From assembly GCA_022494885.1 (NCBI GenBank), contig JAGVSM010001350.1, forward strand, positions 1 to 64,000: a stretch of 64,000 nt of DNA. Reading direction: 5' to 3'. Below are positions 41,490 through 52,559 of the stretch, piece after piece. Below the pieces are notes generated by a model. That model saw nothing but the letters and a program-made list of their open reading frames with translations. It made no database searches and was not told the origin of the DNA. The position numbers and the translations under genes were made by a program. Origin of the DNA: Micrasema longulum (taxonomy: Eukaryota > Arthropoda > Insecta > Trichoptera > Brachycentridae). Numbering within the stretch: the first letter of the stretch is position 1; each line of letters opens with the position of its first letter.

Positions 41490-41681
41490 TTAACTTTATT
41501 CCTAACCGTTTAAATTTCAATAGAACGTCGGCACGAATCTTAACGTCACAATTATGAATGTCAAAAATGTCGCGTTTTTCTAGTGACATATTTTTTATAA
41601 TTTCTTTTTTAAATATATGTATAAAAATATTTCGCCACAATATCCACATTTATTGTGAAAATACGATTAATTATTCTAAAT
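41490..41681 (+). repeat. Rep-E dispersed repeat, copy 1
   Basis: TTCCTAACCGTTTAAATTTC, CTTAACGTCACAATTATGAA, TGTCGCGTTTTTCTAGTGAC, CGCCACAATATCCACAT. The reverse complement is at 50460-50650. Confidence 0.6.
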
Positions 41682-42235
41682 TCATTTCATATTTTTTTAT
41701 CGGTATTCGTAGTATGTGATATTTACCTAAATTTGAGAAGCTCTCATACGAAATTAAATCTCGACAAATTTGCACTTTTGGTCCTTTGCATCAGGTGATC
41801 GTCCTAGAAAATACTCCATTAGACTATTTCACCAGCTTTATTAAGATGTCTATCTATATCTATAGCGTTGATGACTACGGTTATTTTTAGTATCAACAGA
41901 CTTAATCAACAATATTATTAGGCATTCGATGACCTCCAATGATACTTACGTCGTTTTCCATCAGACAAAACGACGTACGTACAAGTATGTATGTGTTACG
42001 TAAGCACTTAATAGTTCAATGAAACATAATGCCTGCAGATTTTTTGCTGTGTGATTAACATCATCATTTTTTTTGTTTGCACAGCGCGGGTGTAAAAGTT
42101 ATTACATTTATCCCATGTTTACTCATAATAACACAATATATCTTAAACATTTTTTTATTTCAAATTAAAGTCCTGCTGAGTTGCATACATACAAATCGTC
42201 AGCAGGTTCTTATAAATTGCATCGATTATTCTCAC
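41682..42235. other. unassigned spacer
   Basis: Nothing recognised. Confidence 0.4.
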
Positions 42236-43221
42236 TTAACTGGGCTATGTATAGCGTGTGAGCTCGCCAATATATGACAGTAAAAATTTTATTGTCTTTG
42301 AATTTCCTAGAGTTTTAACCATCGAAAAAAAAGAAGATTGCAAATAAAATCAACAGACAATGGAAATTTGATGTGTATTATTTTAATAGATTGTTTATAA
42401 CAGAAAAATACATAGAGAAATATGCATTTTTATTTTTTGTAATAAAAACAGTCTAGTAAATTCGAATAAATAAAAATACGCTTTATATTAACAATATGAA
42501 TTAAAATGCAAAAATAACATTGAATACTTGAAAAATAAATATTACTGAGTGTTACAAACATAATTTAAAAAACGGATAGCGATTAAAAGTAAAAACTATC
42601 TTTAGTTTAATTCTTATAGCGGTAAATACATAAACATTATAAAACAGGAGTTATACAAATACAAAAATAATATTGTAACTAGGTGGCTACCTACACGGTT
42701 AAATTTCGAAACACCACGCAATTTTTTATCTCGGCTACGCTTTGTAAAATGAAAAAAAATATTTAAATTAATAATTTCATCACGTCATGAAGTCGCCCCT
42801 GGGTAGCGCCTGCTAACGTCAATCAACAAAAACATCCTCGTATTTATAACAGTATTTCGGCTACGCCATGAATTTCTTATAAAAAATGTCAAAACGTCAC
42901 AAAGCCACTCTCTGAGTGTCGCTACTGACATCATTTACAAAAACATAATTATTTGTGCTTTTTTCAGGTACGCAACATTTTTTTTTAAATACACCTACCT
43001 AACCGATAAAATACTATTAGTAATTAAACCAAGGTGTGCTTTAAAGTTCCGTATGGCCAAATAATATTATTTATTATTAGAATATTATTGACATGTAGTT
43101 CAAGCATTGCTGCATTCACGTTGCTTTACTTCCGAGAGCTCAACTGCTATGTTTTTCTATGGTTATGTTAATGTCATCTGTCATTTATTGGCGAGCTCAC
43201 AGGCTATACTTACGCCCTTAA
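42236..43221. mobile_element. 986-bp TTAA-flanked non-autonomous element (piggyBac-like candidate)
   Basis: TTAA at 42236-42239 and 43218-43221. Inward left: CTGGGCTATGTATAGCGTGT, GAGCTCGCCAATATATGACA. Inward from the right: GGGCGTAAGTATAGCCTGTG, AGCTCGCCAATAAATGACAG. The match covers about 40 nt with a few differences. The interior has no transposase frame but contains two CTCGGCTACGC / TTTCGGCTACGCC blocks (42731, 42856). This is the clearest TTAA element in the window. Confidence 0.6.
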
Positions 43222-43269
43222 CCTATATTAATAATAATTTAACTTGAAAAACATTACATATTACATTAT

Positions 43270-44345
43270 CAAAAATTAAAAACTATCACTAATACAAAAA
43301 ACTTTTTTCTAAACCATAATTTGAGCAAACGTCTCACTCCCGTATTTAACTCAGTATTTTTGTATTGTTTGGTAACATGTTAAATATTTTAGGTATACTG
43401 TATTGCAGTGTCCTTTTGCCATATTTATTGCAATATCTAGGAACAGCTAGCCCTTCCATACTAGTAAACCTGGTGTTGTAATCATGTAATAATTTGTGTT
43501 TATACTCGGAGTGCGACGCATGCTGTTAAATTAATTTGTACCAAAGTAGAGCCCTAACAAATAATTTATTTACAGATTTATACATCAATGACATTGGAAT
43601 ATTGTGTCTCTGGCGGTATACATCTTAATGATGTAGCAATTTGATCATAGAATTTTGCAACGTTTGAATAAAATTAATATTAGTTTCACTTTATAACCCC
43701 CAGAAAGTTATAGCGTATCGTATAATTGATTCAGAGAGAGATAAATAAATAATTCGTAAAGTATTAACAGGGACATAATATTTTACTAAATACATTCTAT
43801 TACTTATTGCTCTTAATCGCTTACACAATTTTCTAGTATGTACATCCCATTTAAAATTACAATCTATAGTTAAACCTAAATAAACATACTGCTCAATATT
43901 TTCAATAATTTCACACATTCACGGTTGCATAATATCACTATGGATACACGTATAGTTATGTGATAAAATTGACGGTGTTGTGTGAGTTTTATAGTTCGGT
44001 GATCTTATGTGCATAAGTTTGGTTTTCTTTGAGTTAATTATTATACCTGCGTCATGGGACCATTTTTGCAGATTTAAAAAGTCTTCTTGCAATAATTTCT
44101 CTGCAGTTTTAAGATCCTTGTGAGACACAACTCAAGCAGTATCATCGGCGTATACATAGTGTTTGACATTATTAAATAGTTAATGCATGACTGTCATCTG
44201 TCACATTTATTACAAACAAGGTAGGGCCCAATATTGATCCTTGCCCAAATTTATAATAACATTCATCTACCATGCATGAGGCCCAGGGCTCGATTGACAG
44301 CAGGATCAAATTGAAATATACTTTTATCACTGTTTTCAAGGGTGA
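43270..44345 (-). mobile_element. LINE reverse transcriptase pseudogene with YADD box
   Basis: The minus strand reads, in order: FGQGSILGPTLF (44218-44255), KHYVYADDTA (about 44137-44166, the RT catalytic YADD), then a stop, SHKDLKTAEKLLQEDFLNLQ, KWSHDAGIIINSKKTKLMHI, EQYVYLGLTIDCNFKWDVH, IIYLSLSESIIRYAITFWG, HDYNTRFTSMEGLAVPRYCN and KYGKRTLQYSIPKIFNMLP. These are the RT palm, thumb and C-terminal motifs of a CR1/Jockey-like ORF2. An in-frame stop follows YADDTA, and more stops and shifts lie near 44125 and 43690, so it is dead. It is the only RT catalytic box seen in the window. Confidence 0.8.
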
Positions 44346-44514
44346 TTAAAAAGACGACATATATTCGTGTCCATAAAAATCAAGGTAACGCTGCTCTAGG
44401 TGGTTCAATTGTAGTTTTGTATGCAATACTCGTGTGGTGTAAAAACGTATGCCCACGACATAGAAATTTAAAATACCAGAAGGCGCGTAGAATCGTGTTT
44501 GCATACATCACACT
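44346..44514. other. unassigned spacer
   Basis: Nothing recognised. Confidence 0.35.
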
Positions 44515-45250
44515 GTGTCCAAAAGTCTGAAATCCCGCCTGCGCGCATGCGTGAAGTGGCCGCGTAATGTTTCCATACCGCGAATAATATTTTATCTTAA
44601 CACAAATATAAAATAATTTTATGTAATGTTGTGTTATGTTTGTACACAAAAAGTATTTTACTTAATGGACTCTAAAACAAACAGGTACTTTTATTAGGCA
44701 AACTTTAAAAAAACATTAAATTATCATTTAATAATTAAGTAAAATGAATACAGTTTAATATTACACTCAAGTTTATTGATAGAATGCTCTGGCAATACTT
44801 ACAAAATGTCCGCATTGTTTTACTTAACAATTTAACAGATAGTAAAATAATCAAATTGTTAAATAATATTTTTTGTGAATTTGCTACTTACTCATGGAAC
44901 GCGATCCTACCCTATTTCCCTTTAATCCCAGCTGTTTTTTGACACTTAAAAACCACACAACACTGTGTAATTAAATTTAAATCGGCAGTTGCGTACTAAG
45001 CGACGCGTGACGTCTAAAGAGTAACTAATAGCCAAAATGTAAAACTACTCATTGATAAGTAGTTTTGTCGGCTTCAGTTTGAAGCGCGTACGCGGTTTCT
45101 GAACTATTTTGATTATCATGCTTAATGCTTCTTATGCTTCCAATTTTGATATCTGATGGTGGTTCGATAAAGCGGCTGACGCATTTTAATGTATTTATAT
45201 TATAAAACCCGATGTCAATTTGACTAAATACCAATTTGCAAGATTTGACA
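44515..45250 (+). repeat. Rep-D dispersed repeat, copy 1
   Basis: CGCGCATGCGTGAAGTGGCC, GCGTAATGTTTCC, GCTACTTACTCATGGAACGC, TTTAATCCCAGCTGTTTTTT, GGCAGTTGCGTACTAAGCGA and GCGCGTACGCGGTTTCTGAA match the reverse complement of 61385-62090 in the same order. About 0.7 kb, no ORF. Confidence 0.55.
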
Positions 45251-45559
45251 GTACATAAGTACAAAACCAAGGATTAATAGGTCACAGCAAATGAACGTTA
45301 AGCGGTTGCTTATATCGCCTTTCGTAGACAAACGTCTTCCGGTGAGTACTTCTGTGGCTCGATTTGAATGTCCGTCATTTTAACTCTGATCGGATGGACA
45401 AACGCAGTTAGAAAAAAAAAAGAAATATTCGATTATTGATCCAGTATTCCCTTGCCTCGCAGTGTAGTAATTGGGCCTGCTGCCCACTGAGCCCCGGGTT
45501 CCATAAAATAATTTTGGTCGAATGTCAATCTTATCTTCAGCAATGCAATAATGTTATGT
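45251..45559. other. unassigned spacer with SINE-3-like trace
   Basis: GTAGTAATTGGGCCTGCTGC at about 45463-45482 resembles the SINE-3 body. Confidence 0.3.
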
Positions 45560-46010
45560 TTATATTTAGTGTGGATGCATATTTATTTATTTATTTATTT
45601 TATTTATTTATTTATTTATATACGGCATTTCTGGCATTTACATATATGTGGTATAAAGAGTGCTTAGAAATAAAAATATTTTTTAAAAAAAATCGAGTGT
45701 GAAATATTAATATACTCGTACTGTACACATTATTAATTACTTGAAATACATACATATTTTAAAGAAATTACACAATAACAAAATACATTAATCAATCAAA
45801 TTATAACTATTCTAACCCAATCTTCTGAAGATGATTTGCTCTTTTTGATAAAAATATGTTGGTCACTTTATTTTTTAAGTTAGGCAGAGATAAACTAAAT
45901 ATATCAAAATGTGATGCATATTCATTCCCGGTATTCTGGTAATCTAACAATAGGTGAGTTATATTGAGCTACCCTTCGAGAATTTTGACAATAAAATATT
46001 GATTTATTCC
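45560..46010 (-). mobile_element. LINE ORF2 C-terminal fragment and (TAAA)n tail
   Basis: The minus strand reads YQNTGNEYASHFDIFSLSLP and NLKNKVTNIFLSKRANHLQ before a stop. The 3' UTR runs to a double (TAAA)n tail at 45578-45620. FDIFSLS.P.LK..V is a LINE tail pattern. Confidence 0.55.
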
Positions 46011-46489
46011 AAAAAAAATAATAGGTAAAACATATTTTTTTTACATTTAAAACAGAATATTACCGGCTTAGTAATCCTTAATAACTAGAAAGAGGAAAAA
46101 ACGAAGACACAGAAATGTCAAAAATAAAAAAATCCAAACACATTAATATGAGGTATGTATACTTTTGTTTGTTTACTTGCACCATACAGAACCGACTTTT
46201 TACCGCTATTAATTTCTTAGTGAGACCAAAAAGAAGTTAAAACTAAAAGTTTTGATGTTTAGTGCTTGCATTATTTACATTAAATTAAATTTACTCCATT
46301 TCATCTTCCAAATATTCATCAAAACAACAATGACATTTACTTATTAAGAATGATTTTAACACTCCTGCAGAAATTTTGATACAAGTGATTTCTTTTATTT
46401 AAAAAAAAGTTTTTAAACCGTTTTTATTGCCATGCAAATGGGCCCTCTTTCAATTAACGATATTTCGCAAACGGAATTTTTAATTGACT
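46011..46489. other. unassigned spacer
   Basis: Nothing recognised. Confidence 0.4.
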
Positions 46490-46600
46490 GAATTTTTCGG
46501 ATTATAAGACGCACTTTTGTACTTTTGTATTCAACCAAAAATTGGGCCGCGTCTTATGGTCCAATGCGTCTTTTACGTCCGCAAAATACAGTACTTTTGT
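46490..46600. mobile_element. possible DNA-transposon end (TTATAAGACGCAC type)
   Basis: GGATTATAAGACGCACTTTT and GGGCCGCGTCTTATGGTCCA with a repeat of GCGTCTT. The 'ATAAGACGCAC ... GCGTCTTAT' arrangement is seen at the termini of some animal DNA transposons. The partner end was not found. Confidence 0.3.
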
Positions 46601-46794
46601 TTCTAGTGTTGTGAACGTGATTATTTTTCTGTTACATAAAAAAATGTTTGATTAAAAAAAAAATCGTTTTTGTTAAAATCGACACGACAGTTCGACGAAA
46701 ACCCACGAATGATGTAAATAAAAATATATTTTATCTCGTGTCATGAAAAAAATCAGCCGCGTACTGTACTTTAGTGGTTGCATGATTTGTGTAT

Positions 46795-46925
46795 TATACA
46801 CTTTATTTATTTATTTAGTGCACAAAATACACAATTTTACATAGACACAATTATATGTTTTTTTATGTCCCGACTTGTTAGAAAATTCCGTGTTAAGTCG
46901 GGACTCTTCGATATATAAATCAAAA
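46795..46925 (-). mobile_element. LINE 3'-UTR with GTCCCGACT hairpin and (TAAA)n tail
   Basis: GTCCCGACT (46867-46875) and AGTCGGGAC (46896-46904) form a 9-bp perfect stem. The minus strand ends with GTGCACTAAATAAATAAATA. The coding part is absent. Confidence 0.5.
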
Positions 46926-47139
46926 ATCAAAAATATTTATTTACATATTAAAACAATATACACTTAATCAAAAAAAATGTGCAAAATAATCAAAGCAATA
47001 TACAAAATATACAAAATAGTAATAGAAAAATAAAATTAATAAAAATTTATAATACATGTCGAAAATGGAATCAAAAGTTATATAATAATACGTACACTAG
47101 TAAGTGCCTATTGCCTACTCACATAGTAAGTCAGTCAGT
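46926..47139. other. unassigned spacer
   Basis: A-rich, nothing recognised. Confidence 0.35.
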
Positions 47140-47500
47140 CCGATATAAACACTGATTATGATTATGTTTTTCTATTGAGGTCGGTGAAACAGCGGTGCTG
47201 CCAGTGCCAGAGATGCAATGGTTCAGTAGGGACGGCTCGGCGCTGCGATGTCTTTTTGCATGCAAAGCAACCCGAAGTTCTGACGTAAACTGTCGATGAT
47301 CAGTCGGCAGTGAATGTCCAGGTCGTCGAGAAGCTGACGCCTTGTTGAGTAGGCAAACGCAGGAGGCATCCGCAGTATATGGCCTAGCCAATCTTCCCGC
47401 CTCCACTTGACGACAGTTCTCACGGGAGTTTGTTAATGAGAGATTCTTCTGAGACACCTATTCTCAAAACTCAGAATGTTGCTATTTCAGGCCCTAGTGC
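47140..47500 (-). mobile_element. RTE/CR1-like LINE C-terminal pseudogene
   Basis: In one frame the minus strand reads RTVVKWRREDWLGHILRMPP, and in another LLNKASASRRPGHSLPTDHR and QFTSELRVAL. This matches the related copy at 59.53-59.87 kb (TTVIKRRRYGRLGHVPRMPP, YKASGSLRLGRPLLTVHRQF). A frameshift lies just after RMPP. Confidence 0.65.
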
Positions 47501-47785
47501 GGTGCCACGATTCGCATACATAGAAGAGAATAGGTATTATGCAGGCTATATATAGGCGGCATTTGGTTTTCACTGAGTAAATATCTCAGTGAATATTTGA
47601 ATATTTTTAATGTTGTGATCTGCTTATGATATGCTTTCACAATTAATATATCATTTTTACGGTTTATTTATTTTACTATATATTTTTTGGTTATACTGTA
47701 AGAGATGGCCAGTGGCAATAACTCCGCCATTTAACTAAATATACCTTTGTTTTCTTGTATTGTGTGCATCACAATGCATAACTGT
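47501..47785. other. unassigned spacer
   Basis: Nothing recognised. Confidence 0.35.
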
Positions 47786-48025
47786 GCCTTAGAGCAGCAT
47801 TTCCCAACCGCCGCGCTGATCCGTTGAGATTTTCTGCCGGTCAGCAGAAATACTTGTCATCCATTTTAAAAATTATTTACTTTAAAAAACGCGTCATTTG
47901 TTTTTTCTATAGCTGTTTTAATATAATATTAAAAAAGTTTTTATACCTGCGTTACGGGCCGCAAAATTTCTCTCCTATTTTCACCGGTCCGCAGGCTTAA
48001 AAAGGCTGTAAAAGGTGCCTTAGAG
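47786..48025. mobile_element. hAT-like MITE bounded by GCCTTAGAG direct repeats
   Basis: GCCTTAGAG occurs at 47786-47794 and again at 48017-48025. Between them: CAGCATTTCCCAACCGCCGC at the left, and TCACCGGTCCGCAGGCTTAA, AAAGGCTG near the right (read inward CAGCCTTTTTAAGCCTGC). The CAG..TTT...CCGC ends and a repeat of 8-9 bp fit hAT insertion. Eight bases (TAAAAGGT) separate the apparent right terminus from the repeat, so the boundary is not exact. Confidence 0.45.
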
Positions 48026-48054
48026 GATAAAACACCCCGGGAGCCCACTTTTTG

Positions 48055-48870
48055 CCGTTATGAAGTTAAAAATACAAAAAAATCGCAATATGTTATTTAA
48101 AACAATAGAAAGAATAGAAATTACACCATCAATTGTAATAGAAAATGAAAAACTTAATGAAGTCACTGAAATTAAATATTTATTTGTAATGTTGGATTCA
48201 AAACTTACATTTCACCAAAACGCTAAGATGGTAATAAATAAGATTGCAAAAAAAATATCAATTTTGGGAAGGATCAGAAGATTTATTGATAAGGACTCCT
48301 GCAAAACTATTTACAAAGCAATTATTGAACCACACGTTAACTACTGTAGTAGCATTTTATTTTTATCAAACAAAGAAAACATAGATAAACTAACTGTATT
48401 ACAAAATAAAGCCTTTAGAATCATTTTGAAAAAAAACAGATATACGAGGGTAAAGTCAATGGTAAATGAAATGAAATTATTAACATATAAACAAAGAATA
48501 TTTTACAATACAATGATATTTGTTCATAAAATTATAAACTCTAATAAAAAAACAGAATTTTGGAAAAAAATTGATCGGAACCAGCATGAACACGATCACA
48601 ATACTAGAGAAAAGAACAAAATTAGACTTCCATTTAGGAAAAAGGCAAAGTCACAAAATTCAATTTTATTTAAAGCAATTAAAAAGTATTACGAAATGGA
48701 AAAAATATTTATGAAGAAAAAAACATATCAAAATTTAAAATAATGGTCAAGACATATGTGATGAACAATTTATAAATTAAATATATTTGCAATGTTATTA
48801 TTAGAACACACATAACAATATGTATGATATGTGTGCCCTACTTTAAGATTTAAATAAAATAAATAAACAC
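48055..48870 (+). mobile_element. LINE ORF2 C-terminal third, open 227 codons (family J2)
   Basis: The open frame 48060-48743 reads IENEKLNEVTEIKYLFVMLD, SKLTFHQNAKMVINKIAKKI, AIIEPHVNYCSSILFLSNKE, LTVLQNKAFRIILKKNRY, VHKIINSNKKTEFW, HDHNTREKNKIRLP and ILFKAIKKYYEMEKIF. The order (YL...LD..L.F / I.PH..YCSSI / LQNKA.R.IL / H.NTR) is a typical RT thumb and tail. The 3' UTR ends TTTAAATAAAATAAATAAAC at 48849-48868. The frame is intact where retained, and the 5' part is lost. It sits just after the hAT-like MITE, whose TSD end lies 35 bp upstream. Confidence 0.8.
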
Positions 48871-48929
48871 CGAAGTCCATGTTGTTTTTATGCAAACAAC
48901 ATCAGTAGTCCCAAATACCCTCTTTCAAT

Positions 48930-50345
48930 ATTTATTTATTTATTTATTTATTTAATTTTACAATACGCCCAAGGGGCATTTACAAAAAATATACAGTTAA
49001 GTACAAACATAGTGCGTAAAAATTAAAAGATAAACAATACATTTAGAAACAATAAGAAGCATACTGCCATGCAAAATAAAAAGTGAAACTTTACATAGTA
49101 AAAAGAAAAAAATAATTTTATATGGATATAATAAAAGTAATTGAATTAAAAAGCAAATTGTAAGTAACTTGTAAAGAATTAAAAAAATATATAAATACAT
49201 TTTCATATACTTATAAGTATAAAAATAAATATACAGGTAACTACAAACAAAGAAAGTAATAATTTTATAAATACACAACACATTAAAAGAAATAAAAAAA
49301 GATTTTATATACATGTAGAAACAATAAAAAGCAAACTGCAATGCAAAATAAAAAGCGAAACTTTGCATAAAAAAAAAAGATTAAAAATATGAATATAAGA
49401 ACAATGTTAAAATTCAAAAACAAATTGTAAATAACTTGTTAAGAATTCTAAATATATATATACACACATATATACACATATATACGTATAAAAAAATGTT
49501 ATTAACAAATTAATCTTAAAAACAAATAATGAAAATTAGTTAACAGTAAGTATATATGTGAAAATAATATAATATACGGTACACAAAAATATTTGATAAA
49601 TTAATATCAGAAAGAGATAAGATAATAATAATACACATCAAAAACAGAGAAAGAATTGTATGAAAAAGAAAGTTCTATTACGACATTAATAATTTGCTTC
49701 AAACAGTGCATTTAAGAACGTTTTAAAATTAATAATTGTCGTATTAAAAATGTCTATTTCACAAGTAAATTTGTTGGCTAAGGAATGTAAACGCGGAATC
49801 GGAGAGTGTCGTGCATAGTTAGTACCCACGTATGTACTCGTAGTTGCAAACAACTCCGTACTTCTAGTGACTCGATTAGGTATTTTGAAGTTAATGAGAT
49901 TCAGGAGTTCACAACAATCGAGCTCCGAATTTAAAATTTTAAATAAAAAAAGGAGGTCATTTATTTTTCTACGATCTTCTGATATAATTAAATTTAAAGT
50001 GTCTAATAAATACGTGTAATTTATGTTATCTAAGGGAATATTTAATTTAAAATTTACAAATCTCAAATACTTTTTTTGAATTCTCTCTATGTTCTTAATG
50101 TGTAATTTATACAGAGGAGACCACACAATGGAATTATATTCTAACTGACTGCGAACTAGTGCTACATACAAAATATTTATTACTTTAAGTGAATTAAAAT
50201 CTTTGACAGTGCGAAGCAGGAAACCTAATGTTTTCATGCTTTTGTTCGTTATGTTGTTAATATGATTAACGAAATCTAATTTTACATCAAACACTATACC
50301 CAGGTCTCTTATTTCGCTCACACTTTCGATATGTACAATTATTAC
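48930..50345 (-). mobile_element. Jockey-like LINE: 200-codon ORF2 tail, long 3' UTR, (TAAA)n tail
   Basis: The minus-strand frame (open 50444 to 49686, recognisable from about 50330) reads SVSEIRDLGIVFDVKLDFVN, HINNITNKSMKTLGFLLR, VALVRSQLEYNSIVWSPLYK, IERIQKKYLRFVNFKLNI, EDRRKINDLLFLFKILNSEL, LLNLINFKIPNRVTRS and LANKFTCEIDIF. This is the Jockey-type RT thumb and C-terminus. It then has about 750 bp of A-rich 3' UTR holding a diverged direct duplication (GCAATGCAAAATAAAAAG blocks near 49068 and 49340) and the end AAATGCCCCTTGGGCGTATT before (AAAT)n at 48932-48955. The frame is intact, so the insertion is fairly young. Confidence 0.8.
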
Positions 50346-50459
50346 TAAGAATAACTTGAAAAGTGTTGCTATACATGCACAGTTGTAAGAGGGCAGAAAT
50401 GAAAACATTAACAAATTATTAACATGCTTTAAAACGTTTAACATCTGTTAAAAAGTAGT

Positions 50460-50650
50460 TTTATTTTTAAAATCTATGGATATTGTGGAGAAATGTTTTT
50501 ATGCATAACCTTAAAAAAGAAATCATGAAAAAATATTTCGCTAGAAAAACGCGACATGTTTGGCATTGATAATTGTGACTTCAAGATTTGTGACGAAGTT
50601 CTTTAAAAATTTAAACGGTTAGGAAAAAAGTTAGAAAAGGAAAGTGACGT
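50460..50650 (-). repeat. Rep-E, copy 2
   Basis: Plus strand CGCTAGAAAAACGCGACATG, GATAATTGTGACTTCAAGAT, TTTAAACGGTTAGGAAAAAA. Complement of 41490-41681. Confidence 0.6.
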
Positions 50651-50809
50651 ATTAGGGGCGTGGTTAATGCTATGACCGTTTTGCGGAAATTCAAAATAAT
50701 AAATTTAAAAATAACTAAATTATTCCCCTTATAAAAAGCGAAAAATGTTTTTTTTACTCGGCACTATTTCATAGACTCTTGTTACTTTAAAAATGAAAAA
50801 AAAAAAGCT

Positions 50810-50990
50810 ATTACTTCACATGGCGCCCCAAGATAGACGTTGCGTTGGTAGACCCAAACTCTGACGGCTGGATGGAGTGCGGCGGGATGTGGATGTTATT
50901 GGCGTTAGAGACTGGAAAAGTCCGTGCCAGGATAGAGGGGGGTGGCGACAAATGTTTCAGCAGGCCATGGCCCATAACGGGCTGTAGAGC
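50810..50990 (+). mobile_element. RTE-like LINE C-terminal fragment
   Basis: The plus strand reads HMAPQDRRCVGRPKL, RLDGVRRDVDVIGVRDWKSP and WRQMFQQAMAHNGL, then a stop. GRP...W.D.VR.D....G..DW......R..W......A..H.GL is the well-known last segment of arthropod LINE ORF2. One frameshift lies after GRPKL. Confidence 0.65.
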
Positions 50991-51087
50991 CACTGATGAT
51001 GAAAACCACTCTTTAAAACAGATATTTCATGCCAACCCTCCCAGGAATCGAACCGGGACACTCTTTCCACTAAACTACGAGGCGGAC
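50991..51087 (-). mobile_element. tRNA-like SINE head
   Basis: Minus strand: GTCCGCCTCGTAGTTTAGTG (A box TAGTTTAGTGG) and CCCGGTTCGATTCCTGGGAG (intact B box). The body GAGTGGTTTTCATCATCAGT follows. It may have been recruited onto the LINE end at 50.8-50.99 kb. It is a different family from SINE-1 to SINE-3. Confidence 0.55.
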
Positions 51088-51092
51088 GTTTT

Positions 51093-51170
51093 TCACTATA
51101 TAGTTCCGTTTACACGAGGAAAATTCAAAAGATAGGACAATGTTGTATTGTCCACGTGTAAACGCCACTT
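51093..51170. mobile_element. fragment of the 28.77-29.29 kb TTAA element family
   Basis: TTCCGTTTACACGAGGAAAA and ATGTTGTATTGTCCACGTGT, AAACGCC. Two opposing terminal-like segments lie next to each other, so the interior was deleted. Confidence 0.4.
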
Positions 51171-51689
51171 ATTTAGTTTTACACGATTTGTTTCATCGAG
51201 TCAAATACTCGTCCAGAATTCTGATTCTATTTCAAACAAATAACTGTATTATTTATCCGCCTGGACAAAAATACAAAAAAAATATTGTCCTTGAGTGGAA
51301 AAACGGTATCTTAGCCATTGCACCAGAAACACTTCCATCCTTGGAGTATGTAGTTTGCATTCAAATTTATGTTGTTAACGGAAATAACACATTATTTGGT
51401 ATTAAGTGGGTACCATCTCGCTTCGCGCACGATAAACACATACATTATTAAATAAATTATAAACTTTTGTATGGAGATAAATATGAATACTTTAATGCAA
51501 CCGTCGCGTCGCAGACAGAATTGCAATGCCACTTAATGAGATGCGACATTAATAAATGTCTGAAACTAAAACCGTCACTTTTTTATTCATTTGAATATGT
51601 TGGCTTTAAACAATTTTAATTGGGATATTTAAACAAAATATTTCTTCGTAGGTATGTTCCAAACTGATTTTTTTTCCAAATAATACATT
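51171..51689. other. unassigned spacer
   Basis: The 103-codon plus ORF (51140-51451) overlaps transposon-derived sequence and has no family features. Confidence 0.4.
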
Positions 51690-52045
51690 CAACGATGTTT
51701 TAAGTATATCCTAATGTTTGAAGACAGGCTGTATTTCACTCCCTAGAGAGTTATTAATATCTAAATTTGTTGGAACAAAGAGAAAAAATATTTTTGAGAA
51801 GGAAATTTGAAAGCCTAGACATTTACAGAGCTTATGATCCGTCATGGGCAACTCTTTAACTTCACAAAAGTCAACAAATGAAAGAGTCGAGTTAATGCGG
51901 ATGTTTACGCACTGGAAGAGTGTTGCATGTTACATAATGTGTAAATTGGCCACTTTAACCAGCCAATGACAGGTCATATGCCCTGTCTAGACTTCCATAA
52001 TTCCTTCTCAAAAAAAATTTACCGTCTGTTGCAGAAAATTTAGAT
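51690..52045. repeat. Rep-A, inverted pair (copy 16)
   Basis: The plus half runs from ACGATGTTTTAAGTATATCC to CTTATGATCCGTCATGGGC. After ACTCTTTAACTTCACAAAAG the orientation flips (CAACAAATGAAAGAGTCGAG, CCAGCCAATGACAGGTCATA, AGACTTCCATAATTCC). Confidence 0.65.
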
Positions 52046-52559
52046 GATAAAGATTAATGAAAGTTTTGCTGACAAAAAGTGCGGAAATCCTTAGCGGTGC
52101 CCAGATACGAGAAAATATTTGCTTGTTGCCGAACGAGAAAAGCTGCCCGAAGGAATATTCTGTAATCTGGTAACCTTGCCATTTTTGTGCTAAAAGAAGG
52201 TAATCCAAAATAACGTAATATTTACTTCAATGGATTGAGGTTTCCATAGCCAAAAAAATGGAAATCGCTGATCTAGACAATATTTTATGCCACGTCAATC
52301 TGGTGGATGAAAAAATACAAAATGAAAATTTTATTTTGTTTTTTTTTCTCTTTTTTACGCGTTGAAAAGTAATCAAGTGCTGAAAGCAATGTCAACGACG
52401 TACGTAGCACATAACTTAAATTAAATAAATAAAATCTTCCTGCGGATGGGAGGGCGCTGGGGAAGGGGCACGAGCGCTTTGTTTTCAAAATGAAAAATGA
52501 AAAATATTTTCATACCTTGAAGACAGTTGACACCGGAGAAAATTTATCCGACGTCACAC
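52046..52559. other. unassigned spacer
   Basis: Nothing recognised. Confidence 0.4.

Noticed and set aside
48997..49368. 123-codon minus ORF rich in F, Y, I and L (membrane-protein-like)
   Set aside because: It falls in the A-rich LINE 3' UTR. The hydrophobic composition follows from poly(T)-like codons on that strand.
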